A DNA stretch of 64,000 nt, taken from contig NZ_QICJ01000001.1 of the NCBI RefSeq assembly GCF_003201105.1, positions 610,705 through 674,704 on the forward strand, in the 5' to 3' direction. Under the pieces are notes generated by a model. That model was not told the origin of the DNA, did no database searches, and saw nothing but the letters and a program-made list of their open reading frames with translations. The DNA comes from Dyella sp. AtDHG13. Its GTDB lineage: Bacteria > Pseudomonadota > Gammaproteobacteria > Xanthomonadales > Rhodanobacteraceae. Shown piece by piece: positions 9,313 to 17,742 of the stretch. The stretch's first letter is position 1, and each line of letters opens with the position of its first letter. Both the position numbers and the translations under genes were made by a program.

Positions 9313-10095
9313 ATGAACGATCTGGCCGAATGGATCGCCACCCACGCGCTGCCCGTGTGGGCGGCCCTGCTGATGGCGACGCTCGTCGTGGGCGACGTGG
9401 CGTGGCAATGGAATCGCCGGCACGGCAGGAAGACCGCGGCGGCCGGCGGGCAACCCGTGGCGGTGCGCGGCGTCACGGCGGCGCTGCTCCTGCTATCGAT
9501 GGGCCTGTTGTTCGCCGCGATTGCCGTAGCGCTGAACGAGGAAGCCACGCGCTGGCTGCCGGCGTTCGACCAGTCGCTGGCCAAGGATCTGCACGCCAGC
9601 ATGCAACCCGGTGTGCTGCGGCTGGTGGCGGCGGTATCCCATGCCGGCGACCTCGGTTCGGTCGCGGCGGCGAGCGTGCTGGTGCTCGCCGTGCTCCTGC
9701 TGCGCCGGCACGTGCGGCTGGCCACGTGCTGGGCCGTCGCCATGGCCGGCATCGTGCCCATCAACAGCGGCCTGAAGGCGATGTTCCAGCGCCCTCGCCC
9801 GCTGGACGGCTACATGGTCGAACACGGCTGGAGCTTTCCCAGCGGACACGCCTTCGGCGCCATCGTGTTCTACGGCATGCTGGCCTATGTGCTGCTGCAG
9901 CGGCTGCCGCATCGATGGCATCGCTGGGTCATTGCCGCCGCCGTCGCGATGATCGGCGTGATCGGCCTCAGCCGCATCGTGCTGCAGGTGCACTATTTCA
10001 GCGACGTCATGGCCGGCTATGCGAGCGGCATGGCGTGGCTCGCGGTGTGCCTCGGCATGGCGGAATGGTGGCGGCTGCGCGCCCCGCGCCGCTGA
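9313..10095 (+). CDS. PAP2-family membrane phosphatase
   Basis: The start is ATG 9313 (MNDLAEW), preceded by AGGAG. The 260-residue protein has about six membrane segments and all three PAP2 motifs: KAMFQRPRP (about 155), SFPSGHAFG (about 175) and SRIVLQVHYFSDVMAG (about 220, catalytic His). The family dephosphorylates lipid phosphates such as phosphatidic acid, PGP or undecaprenyl pyrophosphate at the membrane; the substrate is not fixed by sequence. Its stop lies only 4 bases from the stop of the convergent lysozyme-inhibitor gene. Confidence 0.88.
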   Translation: MNDLAEWIATHALPVWAALLMATLVVGDVAWQWNRRHGRKTAAAGGQPVAVRGVTAALLLLSMGLLFAAIAVALNEEATRWLPAFDQSLAKDLHASMQPGVLRLVAAVSHAGDLGSVAAASVLVLAVLLLRRHVRLATCWAVAMAGIVPINSGLKAMFQRPRPLDGYMVEHGWSFPSGHAFGAIVFYGMLAYVLLQRLPHRWHRWVIAAAVAMIGVIGLSRIVLQVHYFSDVMAGYASGMAWLAVCLGMAEWWRLRAPRR

Positions 10096-10099
10096 GCGG

Positions 10100-10624
10100 T
10101 CAGTTCGGCGAGTAGAGCATGTGATGCAGCAACTGCTTCGATCGCTGGTCCGGCGAGCCTAGCCAGAGCAGGTCATCGTTGGCCGGATCGTTGCTGTCCG
10201 CATCGTTCGCTGCGCTGGGCTTGCGCCGCGCGAACAGGCCGGACATGGCGTGCGTACTCTCGTCGTAGAGGATCAGTATGCGTTCCGAGGGACAGTCGTG
10301 CGGCTTGCACGCCGCGGCGAGCAGCAGCGTGTGGCCGTCCAGCACGACCTGCTGCGCGGGCGTCGCCACGCCGCCCTGCTTCGCCCATGCGGGCAACTGG
10401 TCGGCGCCGGACAAGGCCGCGAACGCCGTGGAAAAATCCGGGCGCTGCATCAGGTCGTAGAGATAGGTCAGGCCACTGGGAGTGCTGGAGGTGGTCGCCA
10501 GCGCGGGAGCGGCGGTGGAAGGTGCGGATGGCGCGCCCGAGGTCGGCGCGTTGCCTTCGTGCTGCTGCGAACACGCGGTGCAGGCAAGCAGCAGGCCCAG
10601 GACGACGATGGAACGATGACGCAT
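10100..10624 (-). CDS. Ivy-type vertebrate lysozyme inhibitor lipoprotein
   Basis: 174 residues. A lipoprotein-like signal (LLLACTACS) precedes a low-complexity Ser/Thr/Ala/Pro linker and then an Ivy-family domain. The conserved loop CKPHDC, whose central Lys-Pro-His segment plugs the lysozyme active site in the family, is at about 108-113, and YDLMQRPDF and LPAWAKQGG are recognisable. It should protect peptidoglycan from C-type lysozyme in the periplasm. The start has GGAGG 5 bases upstream. The gene is monocistronic and convergent with the PAP2 gene. The symbol ivy is plausible but not assigned, since orthology is untested. Confidence 0.82.
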   Translation of the reverse strand: MRHRSIVVLGLLLACTACSQQHEGNAPTSGAPSAPSTAAPALATTSSTPSGLTYLYDLMQRPDFSTAFAALSGADQLPAWAKQGGVATPAQQVVLDGHTLLLAAACKPHDCPSERILILYDESTHAMSGLFARRKPSAANDADSNDPANDDLLWLGSPDQRSKQLLHHMLYSPN

Positions 10625-10702
10625 GAAAACCTCCGATGGTGACGGTGCGCATCGCCGGGGCCGGGAGGCGACGCCGCCTGGGCAGCGCCGCCTTGCCGCC
10701 GG

Positions 10703-12970
10703 TCAGGCCAGCTTGCGGGCCGCGGCCACCACGTCGGCATCGCCCGGCAACACCAGCAGGGCGGCGCCGGCCAGCGGCGTGTAGGTGTCGGCACCCACCA
10801 CGCGTTCCAGCGGCGTGGCGCCACAGCCGCCTTCCACGATGGCAGTGATGACGCCCTCGCCCACGCCGGCGCTGCGGCGGCCTTCGTCCAGCACGATGAT
10901 GCGCTTGGCGGACTTTGCCTGCGCCGCGATGAAGTTATCGTTCAGAGGCGCGAGCCAGCGCAGGTCGACCACGCGCACCTTCCAGCCGAGCTCCGCTTCG
11001 ATGATCTTCGCCGCGCGCAGCGACATCGGCACGCCGTTGCCAAAGGTGAGCACCACCAGGTCGTTCGCGTCTTGGTTATAGACGCGGCCTTCGCCCAGCG
11101 GCATGGCCTCGCCCGGCGCGGGATAGGCGAACTGCCACTGGCCGTCGCCGGCTTCGTACAGGTCCTTGGTCATGTACAGCGCGATGGGCTCGAGATACGC
11201 GCAGACGCGGCCGTCCACCTTGGCCAGCGCCGTCATCGTGCGCAGCATGGTCGCCGCGTCGTCGCCACGGCTGGGGCACCCCACCACCAGGCCCGGAATG
11301 TCGCGTAGCGCCGCGATGGAGTTGTCGTTATGGAAGTGCCCGCCGAAACCCTTCTGGTAACCCAGGCTGGCCACGCGCATCACGATGGGGTTGCGGTACT
11401 GGTCGTTGGAGAAGAACTGCAGCGACGCCGCCTCGCCGCGGATCTGGTCGCAGGCGTTGTGGAAGTACGCCAGGTACTGGATCTCCGGCAGCGGCAGCAT
11501 GCCCATGTTGGCGTAACCCTGCGCCAGGCCCAGGATGATGGTTTCATCCAGCAGCGTGTTGAACACGCGGCTGCCCTTGAAGGTTTTCTGCAAGCCCTTG
11601 GTGACGGTGTACACACCGCCCTTCTGCGCCACGTCCTCGCCGAACAGCAGCGATTCGGGATACTTCGCCATGATGTCGTGCAGCGCCTGGCCGATCTGGA
11701 TGGCCAGATGGCGCGGCGGCTGGTTCTCCGGCAGCTTGTCCTCGCTACCGAAGGCCGCGAGGCGGCGATCCTGGTAATCCGTGCGCTCGGCTTCGGCCTT
11801 CACCGCCGCCGGCGTATACGGCGCCAGCGGCTTCATTACCTGCTCCAGCGTGGTCAGGCGCGGGCGCCGATCCGCCTCTTCGGCGGCCTCGAAGCAGCGC
11901 TTGCGCGTGGCTTCGTACAGCGCCAGCAACGATTCCTTGGTGTACAAGCCCGAGGACAGAGCGATGTCCGCCGAACGCAGCAGCGGATCGGTGGACTCGA
12001 CGGCGAACAGTTCTTCCACGCTGCGCCATTCGATCTCGAAATCGGTGCCGGCGTGGCCCATCACGCGCGTGGTGCGCAGATGCAGAAAGGTCGGGCGGCG
12101 CGTGCTGCGGCAGTGCTCCACCGCCTCCTGCACCTGGGCGTAGCCTTCCGCCAGATCCAGGCCGTCCGCGTAGAAATAATCGAGGTCGGCGCGATGGCGG
12201 AAGTTGTTCGCCACCCAGCCGTTCGGCGTCTTCACCGAAATGCCGATGCCGTTGTCCTCGCACACGTAGAGCACGGGTGCGGGCAGCTTCTGGTAGGCCG
12301 TCCATGCGGCCGCGTTGAACGCCGTCTGCGCGGTGGCGTGGTTGGACGAGGCATCGCCGAACGAGCAGATGGCGATGCTGTCTTCGGGAATCGGCAGCTT
12401 GTGGCCGATGCGGCGCGCCTGCTCGATGGCCACGGCCGTGCCCAGCGCCTTGGGCAGATGCGAGGCGATGGTGGACGTCTGCGGCAACACCCACAGCGGC
12501 TTGCTGCCCCACACCTTGTGGCGGCCACCGGAGGCCGGATCTTCCATGCTGGCGGCGAACGACAGCGCCGAATCCATCACCGGATCCATGCCCGGCAGCT
12601 TGCGGAAACGCTCGGCCATGAAGCCGCCGGAACGGTAATGCAGGAAGGCGGGATCGGTATGGCGCGTGAGGCGCGCCACCATCGCATTGCCTTCGTGCCC
12701 GCTGGAGCCGATGGTGTAGAACACCTTGTTCTGCACGCGCAGCACGCGCGCCATCAGGTCCAGGTGGCGGCTGATCAGCTGCGATTCGAGCAGCTCGCGG
12801 AAACCTTGCGCGTTCAACGCGCTGCCCGGCAGCACCGGCGCATGGTCGCCGCGCGGCGGCAGCACCTCGCCCTGCCAGAGCTGCACGAACTCGGTGAAGT
12901 TCTGATCGACGATCTCGGCGCGATTGAAACCCTTGTGGCGTGCCGTGAGGGAATACGGGATGGCGGTCAT
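10703..12970 (-). CDS. 2-oxoacid dehydrogenase E1, fused alpha and beta subunits
   Basis: 755 residues fuse an E1 alpha (about 1-390) to an E1 beta (about 425-755). The alpha part has the thiamine-diphosphate motif (GDASSNHATAQTAFNAAAW about 205, closing with CEDNGIGIS) and IGSSGHEGNAM; the beta part has LLFGEDVAQKGGVYTVTKGL and the C-terminal transketolase domain. Such E1s decarboxylate branched-chain 2-oxoacids or pyruvate within an E2/E3 complex. No E2 or E3 gene lies nearby, so the partner must be encoded elsewhere. Fused E1s of this length exist in several phyla. Substrate specificity is uncertain. Confidence 0.88.
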   Translation of the reverse strand: MTAIPYSLTARHKGFNRAEIVDQNFTEFVQLWQGEVLPPRGDHAPVLPGSALNAQGFRELLESQLISRHLDLMARVLRVQNKVFYTIGSSGHEGNAMVARLTRHTDPAFLHYRSGGFMAERFRKLPGMDPVMDSALSFAASMEDPASGGRHKVWGSKPLWVLPQTSTIASHLPKALGTAVAIEQARRIGHKLPIPEDSIAICSFGDASSNHATAQTAFNAAAWTAYQKLPAPVLYVCEDNGIGISVKTPNGWVANNFRHRADLDYFYADGLDLAEGYAQVQEAVEHCRSTRRPTFLHLRTTRVMGHAGTDFEIEWRSVEELFAVESTDPLLRSADIALSSGLYTKESLLALYEATRKRCFEAAEEADRRPRLTTLEQVMKPLAPYTPAAVKAEAERTDYQDRRLAAFGSEDKLPENQPPRHLAIQIGQALHDIMAKYPESLLFGEDVAQKGGVYTVTKGLQKTFKGSRVFNTLLDETIILGLAQGYANMGMLPLPEIQYLAYFHNACDQIRGEAASLQFFSNDQYRNPIVMRVASLGYQKGFGGHFHNDNSIAALRDIPGLVVGCPSRGDDAATMLRTMTALAKVDGRVCAYLEPIALYMTKDLYEAGDGQWQFAYPAPGEAMPLGEGRVYNQDANDLVVLTFGNGVPMSLRAAKIIEAELGWKVRVVDLRWLAPLNDNFIAAQAKSAKRIIVLDEGRRSAGVGEGVITAIVEGGCGATPLERVVGADTYTPLAGAALLVLPGDADVVAAARKLA

Positions 12971-13079
12971 GGTGTCTCGTCAACGAACGGCCGCAAGGCG
13001 GCAATCAGGGGATTATTGGGTTGGGGGTGGCGCACGCGCCAGTATGGTGTGCGTGATGATTCAGGCGGGCGGCGATCTG

Positions 13080-13243
13080 CTCCCTCTCCCCTCCGGGGAG
13101 AGGGTCGGGGTGAGGGGTCAATCTTGCGAACGCGCTGGATCGAAGCGTGCGAAGCGTACTTCGTAGCAAACTCATCGCGAGCCCCCGCCCTTTATCCCCT
13201 TTTCGGGACTCACCTCAATCCTCTCCCCGCAGGGGAGAGGAGG
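13080..13243. repeat. dispersed palindromic repeat, family R1, copy 1
   Basis: One end is an imperfect hairpin of the form CTCCCTCTCCCCTCC / GGGGAGAGGG followed by CGGGGTGAGGGG and CAATCTTGC. The other end is TCAATCCTCTCCCC / GGGGAGAGGAGG. A second copy with both ends but a different centre lies at 56496-56620. Such paired hairpins resemble BIME-type REP composites common in Xanthomonadales. The 3' end of the gene at 13215 reads into this element. Confidence 0.85.
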
Positions 13244-13709
13244 CCAAAGCGCGCAGCACTGAAGCGCGACGCACATCTTTCTCCCGCCCAAAGCTCTCAA
13301 GAATACGTATCTGATCCTCGACCGAAGGCACCGGCACGGCGAGCCCGTTCAGGCCCGCGAGCGTCAGCCGCCCCGCCCTCACCGGCTTCCAGCCATCGCC
13401 CTGGTTGAGCTCCAGCCCGCCCATCACTTCGACAGGCAGGCCAGGAAAGCGGAAGCGCGCGAAGTGTGAGCGGAAACGTTCGGCGCCGGCTGGCTCGTAG
13501 ACATGCTCGCGACGGTCGCTCCACAGCGCCATCAGGCGCTCGGCATCCTCGCGCGAGGTGAGCAGGTCCACGTCCGCCACGCCCACGTCGGCACCGGCCA
13601 GCAAGGCCGCCGCGCTGCCGATCACGCACCAGGGTTCGAGGCAATGCACGTGCAGCTCGGGCACGATCTCGGCGAGCGTCGCGTACAGCGCGGGCGTCAC
13701 GTGGCTCAT
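13215..13709 (-). CDS. nucleotidyltransferase-like protein (NTP_transf_2 type)
   Basis: 164 residues from ATG 13709, which overlaps the stop of the upstream acetyltransferase gene by 4 bases (ATGA). CVIGSAAALLAGADVGVADVDLLTS matches the GSxAxxL...DxD core of the nucleotidyltransferase fold, with Asp-x-Asp as VADVDLL (about 47). No enzyme assay can be inferred; relatives include AadA/MNT-like or uncharacterised proteins. The last residues (SSPLRGED) are encoded by the R1 repeat, so the original C-terminus was probably altered by repeat insertion. Confidence 0.7.
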   Translation of the reverse strand: MSHVTPALYATLAEIVPELHVHCLEPWCVIGSAAALLAGADVGVADVDLLTSREDAERLMALWSDRREHVYEPAGAERFRSHFARFRFPGLPVEVMGGLELNQGDGWKPVRAGRLTLAGLNGLAVPVPSVEDQIRILESFGREKDVRRASVLRALASSPLRGED

Positions 13710-14245
13710 GCGCGCCGCTTCCATTCGTCGCGCGTCTGTCCCCAGATCTCGATGGGCACGTCCTGGAAAGGTTCCGGCAAACGGCCAGGGCCGCGCAGGC
13801 GCGAGCCCAGCTTGACGGCCAGCGCCTGCGAGGGTGCATTGGCGGGATCGATGCTGTGGATCACCTCGTCCCAGCCGAGGTGATCGAACGCGAAGTCCAT
13901 GCATGCCTCGGCGCCTTCCCTCGCATAACCCTTGCCCCACGCGTGACGCGCGAGCCCCCAGCCGACTTCGCGGCCCGGCCAGCCTTCGGGAAACCACGGG
14001 CCCATGCGGCCGATCCACCGCCCGCTGCTTTTCTCGATCACCGAGAACATGCCGAAGCCCTGGATGGCCCACGAGCCAACCATGGTGAGGAAACCGCGCC
14101 ACGCCACGGCACGCGGCTGCAGGCCGCCGATGAAGCGCGCGGATTCGGCATCGGCCATGTTGGCGGCCCAGCCGTCGAAATCCTCGGCCTGCGGTGGGCG
14201 AAGCACGAGGCGTTCGGTTTCGATGCGGATGTCTTGCCAGTTCAT
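13706..14245 (-). CDS. GNAT acetyltransferase (RimJ/RimL-like)
   Basis: 179 residues. The N-terminus RIETERLVLRPPQAEDFDGW is typical of the RimJ/RimL subfamily. WGLARHAWGKGYAREG (about 95-110) is the acetyl-CoA pyrophosphate loop (Q/RxxGxG/A variant), and the closing IDPANAPSQALAVKLGSR matches motif B. It should transfer acetyl from acetyl-CoA to an amine, either a protein N-terminus or a small molecule; the target is unknown. It is translationally coupled to the nucleotidyltransferase-like gene downstream. Confidence 0.85.
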   Translation of the reverse strand: MNWQDIRIETERLVLRPPQAEDFDGWAANMADAESARFIGGLQPRAVAWRGFLTMVGSWAIQGFGMFSVIEKSSGRWIGRMGPWFPEGWPGREVGWGLARHAWGKGYAREGAEACMDFAFDHLGWDEVIHSIDPANAPSQALAVKLGSRLRGPGRLPEPFQDVPIEIWGQTRDEWKRRA

Positions 14246-14280
14246 GGAATGAATCCAAACCTCATCGACCGGCCTCCTTC

Positions 14281-14410
14281 ACCGTCATCCCCGCGAAAGC
14301 GGGGATCCAGTGACTTTCACGCCAAGGCATAGGCGCTGGATGACCAGCCCTTCGGCTGTTGAAAATCGCCTCCCGCCCTTTTGCGGGGTTCGCAGGAATG
14401 ACGGTGAGGA
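14281..14410. repeat. dispersed inverted repeat, family R2, copy 1
   Basis: The ends are inverted: ACCGTCATCCCCGCGAAAGC at the left and GGAATGACGGTGAGG at the right, with a GCGGGGATCCAGTG hairpin arm inside. The centre carries GACCAGCCCTTCGGCTGTTG, which recurs in opposite orientation in the copy at 24606. Related copies lie at 36849, 37340 and 59411. The element is intergenic and non-coding. Confidence 0.85.
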
Positions 14411-14443
14411 ACTACCTGCCCCACTGAAATCGTGGAGACATGC

Positions 14444-15613
14444 TCAAAACGCGTTGATCCCCGTCAACTCACGCCCCACCACCAGCTGGTGCACCGTCTC
14501 GGTGCCTTCATAGGTGATCACCGATTCCAGGTTCAGCGCGTGGCGGATGGCGACGTGCTCGGTGGTAATGCCAGCACCGCCGAGGATGTCGCGGCACTCG
14601 CGCGCGATGTCGATGGCCATGCGGCAGTTGTTCCACTTGGCCAGCGACACCTGGGTCGGCTGCATGGTGCCGGCATCCTTCAGGCGGCCGAGCTGCAGCG
14701 AGAGCAGCTGCGCCATGGTGATGCGGCGGGCCATCTCGGCCATCTTGATCTGGATGGCCTGGTTGGAGGCCAGCGGGCGGCCGAACAGGATGCGCTCCTG
14801 CGTGTAGTTGAGCACTTCCTGCAGGCAGGCCTGCGCGGCGCCGATCGGGCCCCAGGTGATGCCGTAGCGCGCCTGCGTGAGGCAGCCCAGCGGACCCTTG
14901 AGGCCCTTCACGTTCGGCAGGCGATTGGCTTCCGGCACGCGCACGTTGTCGAAGAACAGCGCGGAAGTGATCGACGCACGCAGGCTCATCTTCTTGTGCA
15001 CTTCCTGCGCGGTGAAGCCCTTGCTGTCGGTGGGCACGATGAAGCCCTGGATGCCGTCCTCGGTCTGCGCCCACACGATGGCGATGTTCGCGACATTGCC
15101 GTTGGTGATCCACATCTTGGCGCCGTTGATGACCCAGTCGCCGCCGTCCTTCTTCGCGTGGGTCTTCATGTTGGCCGGGTCGGAACCGCCGTGCGGCTCG
15201 GTAAGGCCAAAGCAGCCGATGATCTCGCCCGCCGCCATCTTGGGCAGGTAGTGCATCTTCTGCTCTTCCGTGCCGTAGGCGTAGATGGGGTACATGCACA
15301 GCGAGCTCTGCACCGAGGCGAAGCTGCGCAGGCCCGAATCGCCACGTTCCAGCTCCTGGCAGATCAGGCCGTAGCTGACGCCGTTCATGCCGGCGCAGCC
15401 GTATTTCTCGGGAAGGGTGGCACCCAGCAGGCCCAGGCTGGCGATCTCCGGAATCAGTTCCTTGGGAAAGCGGCCCTGGTCGAAGCAATCCCCGATGATC
15501 GGCAGCACGCGCTCGTCGACGAAGCGGCCGACGGAGTCCTGCACCATGCGCTCTTCGTCGGTCAGCAGGGAACGAACGTCGTAGAGATCCAACGGGTTCA
15601 AACGGGAAGCCAT
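14444..15613 (-). CDS. gcdH: glutaryl-CoA dehydrogenase
   Basis: 389 residues of the acyl-CoA dehydrogenase family. The C-terminal signature TYEGTETVHQLVVGRELTG, with catalytic Glu about 369, and TEPHGGSDPANMKT are characteristic of glutaryl-CoA dehydrogenase rather than straight-chain enzymes. It oxidises and decarboxylates glutaryl-CoA to crotonyl-CoA with FAD, in lysine and tryptophan degradation, passing electrons to ETF. The gene stands alone between repeats and a GMC oxidoreductase gene. A neighbouring pathway gene is not present. Confidence 0.92.
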   Translation of the reverse strand: MASRLNPLDLYDVRSLLTDEERMVQDSVGRFVDERVLPIIGDCFDQGRFPKELIPEIASLGLLGATLPEKYGCAGMNGVSYGLICQELERGDSGLRSFASVQSSLCMYPIYAYGTEEQKMHYLPKMAAGEIIGCFGLTEPHGGSDPANMKTHAKKDGGDWVINGAKMWITNGNVANIAIVWAQTEDGIQGFIVPTDSKGFTAQEVHKKMSLRASITSALFFDNVRVPEANRLPNVKGLKGPLGCLTQARYGITWGPIGAAQACLQEVLNYTQERILFGRPLASNQAIQIKMAEMARRITMAQLLSLQLGRLKDAGTMQPTQVSLAKWNNCRMAIDIARECRDILGGAGITTEHVAIRHALNLESVITYEGTETVHQLVVGRELTGINAF

Positions 15614-15769
15614 AGAAATTCCGGAGACGGGCTAGGGAGTCAGCCATTCTAGCCATGACCTCCACCTCCGGTCACGTCGCTGGGCAACATGCGCAAACCA
15701 GCGCCGGACAAGGGATTTTTCGGCGATTTCCGCTGAAACCGCCCCCGCGGGCGCGCCGCGCCGCCGCGC

Positions 15770-17362
15770 TCAGGCGGCTTCGCGCAGGATCAGCGAGGCG
15801 CCCTTCTCCGCCACCACCATCGCGGCGGCATTGATGGTGCCCGAGGTGATGTTCGGGAACACCGAGGCGTCAACCACGCGCAAGCCACGCAGCCCATGCA
15901 CGCGCAGGAAACGGTCCACCACGGAACGGGAAGGATCGGCCCCCATGGCGCACGATCCGCACAGGTGGTGCACCGAATCGCTGGTTTCGCGGAAGTACGC
16001 GAGCATGGCGTCATCGTCCTGCACCTGCGTGCCGGGCCGGGTTTCGCTGGCGGTGATGGCGCGCATCGCGCGGGTCTGCATGATGCGCCGGATCACGCGG
16101 CCGCCCTCGATGGCCTCCCTGATGTCCTTTTCCGTGCTCAGGTAGTTCGGATCGATGCGGGGCGCGTCGTCGGCGTGGCGGGAAACCACGTGCACCGAGC
16201 CGCGGCTGCTTGGACGGCATGCGTTGAAGGTGAGCCGGAAAGCCGGTTGCGAACGCGACGCGACGCCGGCCTTGCCATCCCCATGCCGCGGCAGTGGATT
16301 GAAGTAGACCTGCAGGTTCGGCGTAGCCTCGGCCGCATCGCTGCGAAAGAATCCGCCCGCCTGGATGATGTCCATCGGGCGCGCGTCGCTTCGGCGCAGC
16401 ATGCCGCACATACGATCCCTCAAGCGAGCCCACGCGCGATGCCCGTCGACGGACTGCGCCGCGTAGTCGTAGCTCGCGCACAGATGATCCTGCAGGCCTT
16501 CGCCCACCGCGGGCAGATGATGCGTGGTGGTCACGCCCAGTTCGCGCAGGCGCGACAGATCGCCGATGCCGGACAGCTCCAGGATCTGCGGCGAGCCCAC
16601 CGCGCCCGCAGCCAGGATGACTTCGCGTCTGGCGTGGAAGTCCACCAGGGTGCCATGTTGCCGGACCCGTACGCCGGTCACTCTTTTCTCCGCGTCGAAA
16701 AGCAGGTGCTGCACGGTGGTATCGATTTCCGCGTGCACGTTGTCGCGCTTCATCGCCGCGCGGAGCACGACACCACTGTGGCTGCGCTCGCCGTGCGAGG
16801 TGTTCAGATCGTAGATGCCGGCGCCCTCGAGACCGGCGCCGTTGAAATCATCGTTCCGCGGATAGCCCAGCTCGGCGCAGCCGGCGAGGAAGCTGTCGCA
16901 GGAAGGCGCGGCCCTGCCCTGCATGGGACTGACGCGGATGGGGCCGTCGCCGCCGTGATACACGGTATTGCCCAGCGGGTGCGTTTCCAGCTTGCGGAAA
17001 TAAGGCAGCAGGTCCAGCCACGACCAGCCCACATTGCCTTGCGCGGCCCAGTCGTCGAAATCGCGGGGCTGGCCGCGCAGGTAGATCATCGTGTTGATGG
17101 CGCCAGAACCACCCAGCCCCTTGCCACGCGGCGCATCCAGCGTGCGCCCGCCCAGCCCGGACTGCGGCGAGGAGCGGAACATCCAGTTGTACGCCGGGTT
17201 GCGAGGCAAGCCGCCGGCGTCGCCCGGCCGCCTGATCGCGGCGGAACGGTTCCTGCCCCCGGCCTCCAGCACCAGCACGGTGTGACGCCGCGATTCGCTC
17301 AGGCGATCGGCAAGAATGCTACCGGCAGAGCCGGCGCCAACGATGATGTAGTCGTAGGTCAT
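15770..17362 (-). CDS. GMC-family FAD oxidoreductase (choline dehydrogenase-like), paralogue 1
   Basis: 530 residues. DYIIVGAGSAGSILADRLSE is the N-terminal FAD dinucleotide fold; APRGKGLGGSGAINTMIYLR is GMC signature 1 and AGAVGSPQILELSGIG is signature 2. The C-terminal active site shows VHHLCGSCAMG (His) and NITSGTINAAAM (Asn). These enzymes oxidise primary alcohols or related hydroxy groups. It is clearly paralogous to the gene at 17743 but separated by a terminator, so it may have its own promoter. An Arg-rich stretch (NRSAAIRRPGDAGGLPRN) replaces the hydrophobic loop of the paralogue near the active-site entrance. Confidence 0.88.
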   Translation of the reverse strand: MTYDYIIVGAGSAGSILADRLSESRRHTVLVLEAGGRNRSAAIRRPGDAGGLPRNPAYNWMFRSSPQSGLGGRTLDAPRGKGLGGSGAINTMIYLRGQPRDFDDWAAQGNVGWSWLDLLPYFRKLETHPLGNTVYHGGDGPIRVSPMQGRAAPSCDSFLAGCAELGYPRNDDFNGAGLEGAGIYDLNTSHGERSHSGVVLRAAMKRDNVHAEIDTTVQHLLFDAEKRVTGVRVRQHGTLVDFHARREVILAAGAVGSPQILELSGIGDLSRLRELGVTTTHHLPAVGEGLQDHLCASYDYAAQSVDGHRAWARLRDRMCGMLRRSDARPMDIIQAGGFFRSDAAEATPNLQVYFNPLPRHGDGKAGVASRSQPAFRLTFNACRPSSRGSVHVVSRHADDAPRIDPNYLSTEKDIREAIEGGRVIRRIMQTRAMRAITASETRPGTQVQDDDAMLAYFRETSDSVHHLCGSCAMGADPSRSVVDRFLRVHGLRGLRVVDASVFPNITSGTINAAAMVVAEKGASLILREAA

Positions 17363-17742
17363 GGGGAACGCGGGACTGGTTGTTCAACGGAGCAGAAAGG
17401 GGGGGGACTCCCCTGATCGAAGCCCAAGGGGACCCTGTCTGTTGATACGTGCTGCGTGGGGAGCAGCGGTGTCGCGCTTGCCAACGCTCCCCGCGGCATG
17501 GCGTGGCGCAAGGCCCAGCAAAGCTACGGAAGATGAACGTCTAGGCAAAATCGTACAGGCGGCTACACGGCCCATTGCATAGGAACATTCTGAAACCATC
17601 CCCACAGGCGCCCGGCCCGCCGGAGCCTTGCGGCAAGCCGTCGAAAGCCCCGGTTTTTTGCTGGGCGAGAAACGAAGAAGGCGCGTCACGAATGACGCGC
17701 CTCCGCGATCCCATGGGATGGATGCCTGTGCGAGAGCGCGCC
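17363..17742. other. 380-base intergenic region between the two GMC genes
   Basis: No credible gene is seen. The right part holds the terminator of the upstream operon (17680-17701). The left part must hold the promoter or leader of the GMC gene at 17362 if that gene is transcribed separately. A run of GGGGGGACTCCCC lies at about 17400 just before the gene. Confidence 0.6.
17680..17701 (-). terminator. hairpin terminator after GMC paralogue 2
   Basis: GGCGCGTCA and TGACGCGCC form a perfect 9-base stem around CGAA, 42 bases after the stop at 17743. On the minus strand it is followed by a T-rich, C-interrupted stretch (TTCTTCGTTT). The weak T-run leaves room for partial read-through into the next GMC gene. 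Confidence 0.7.
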
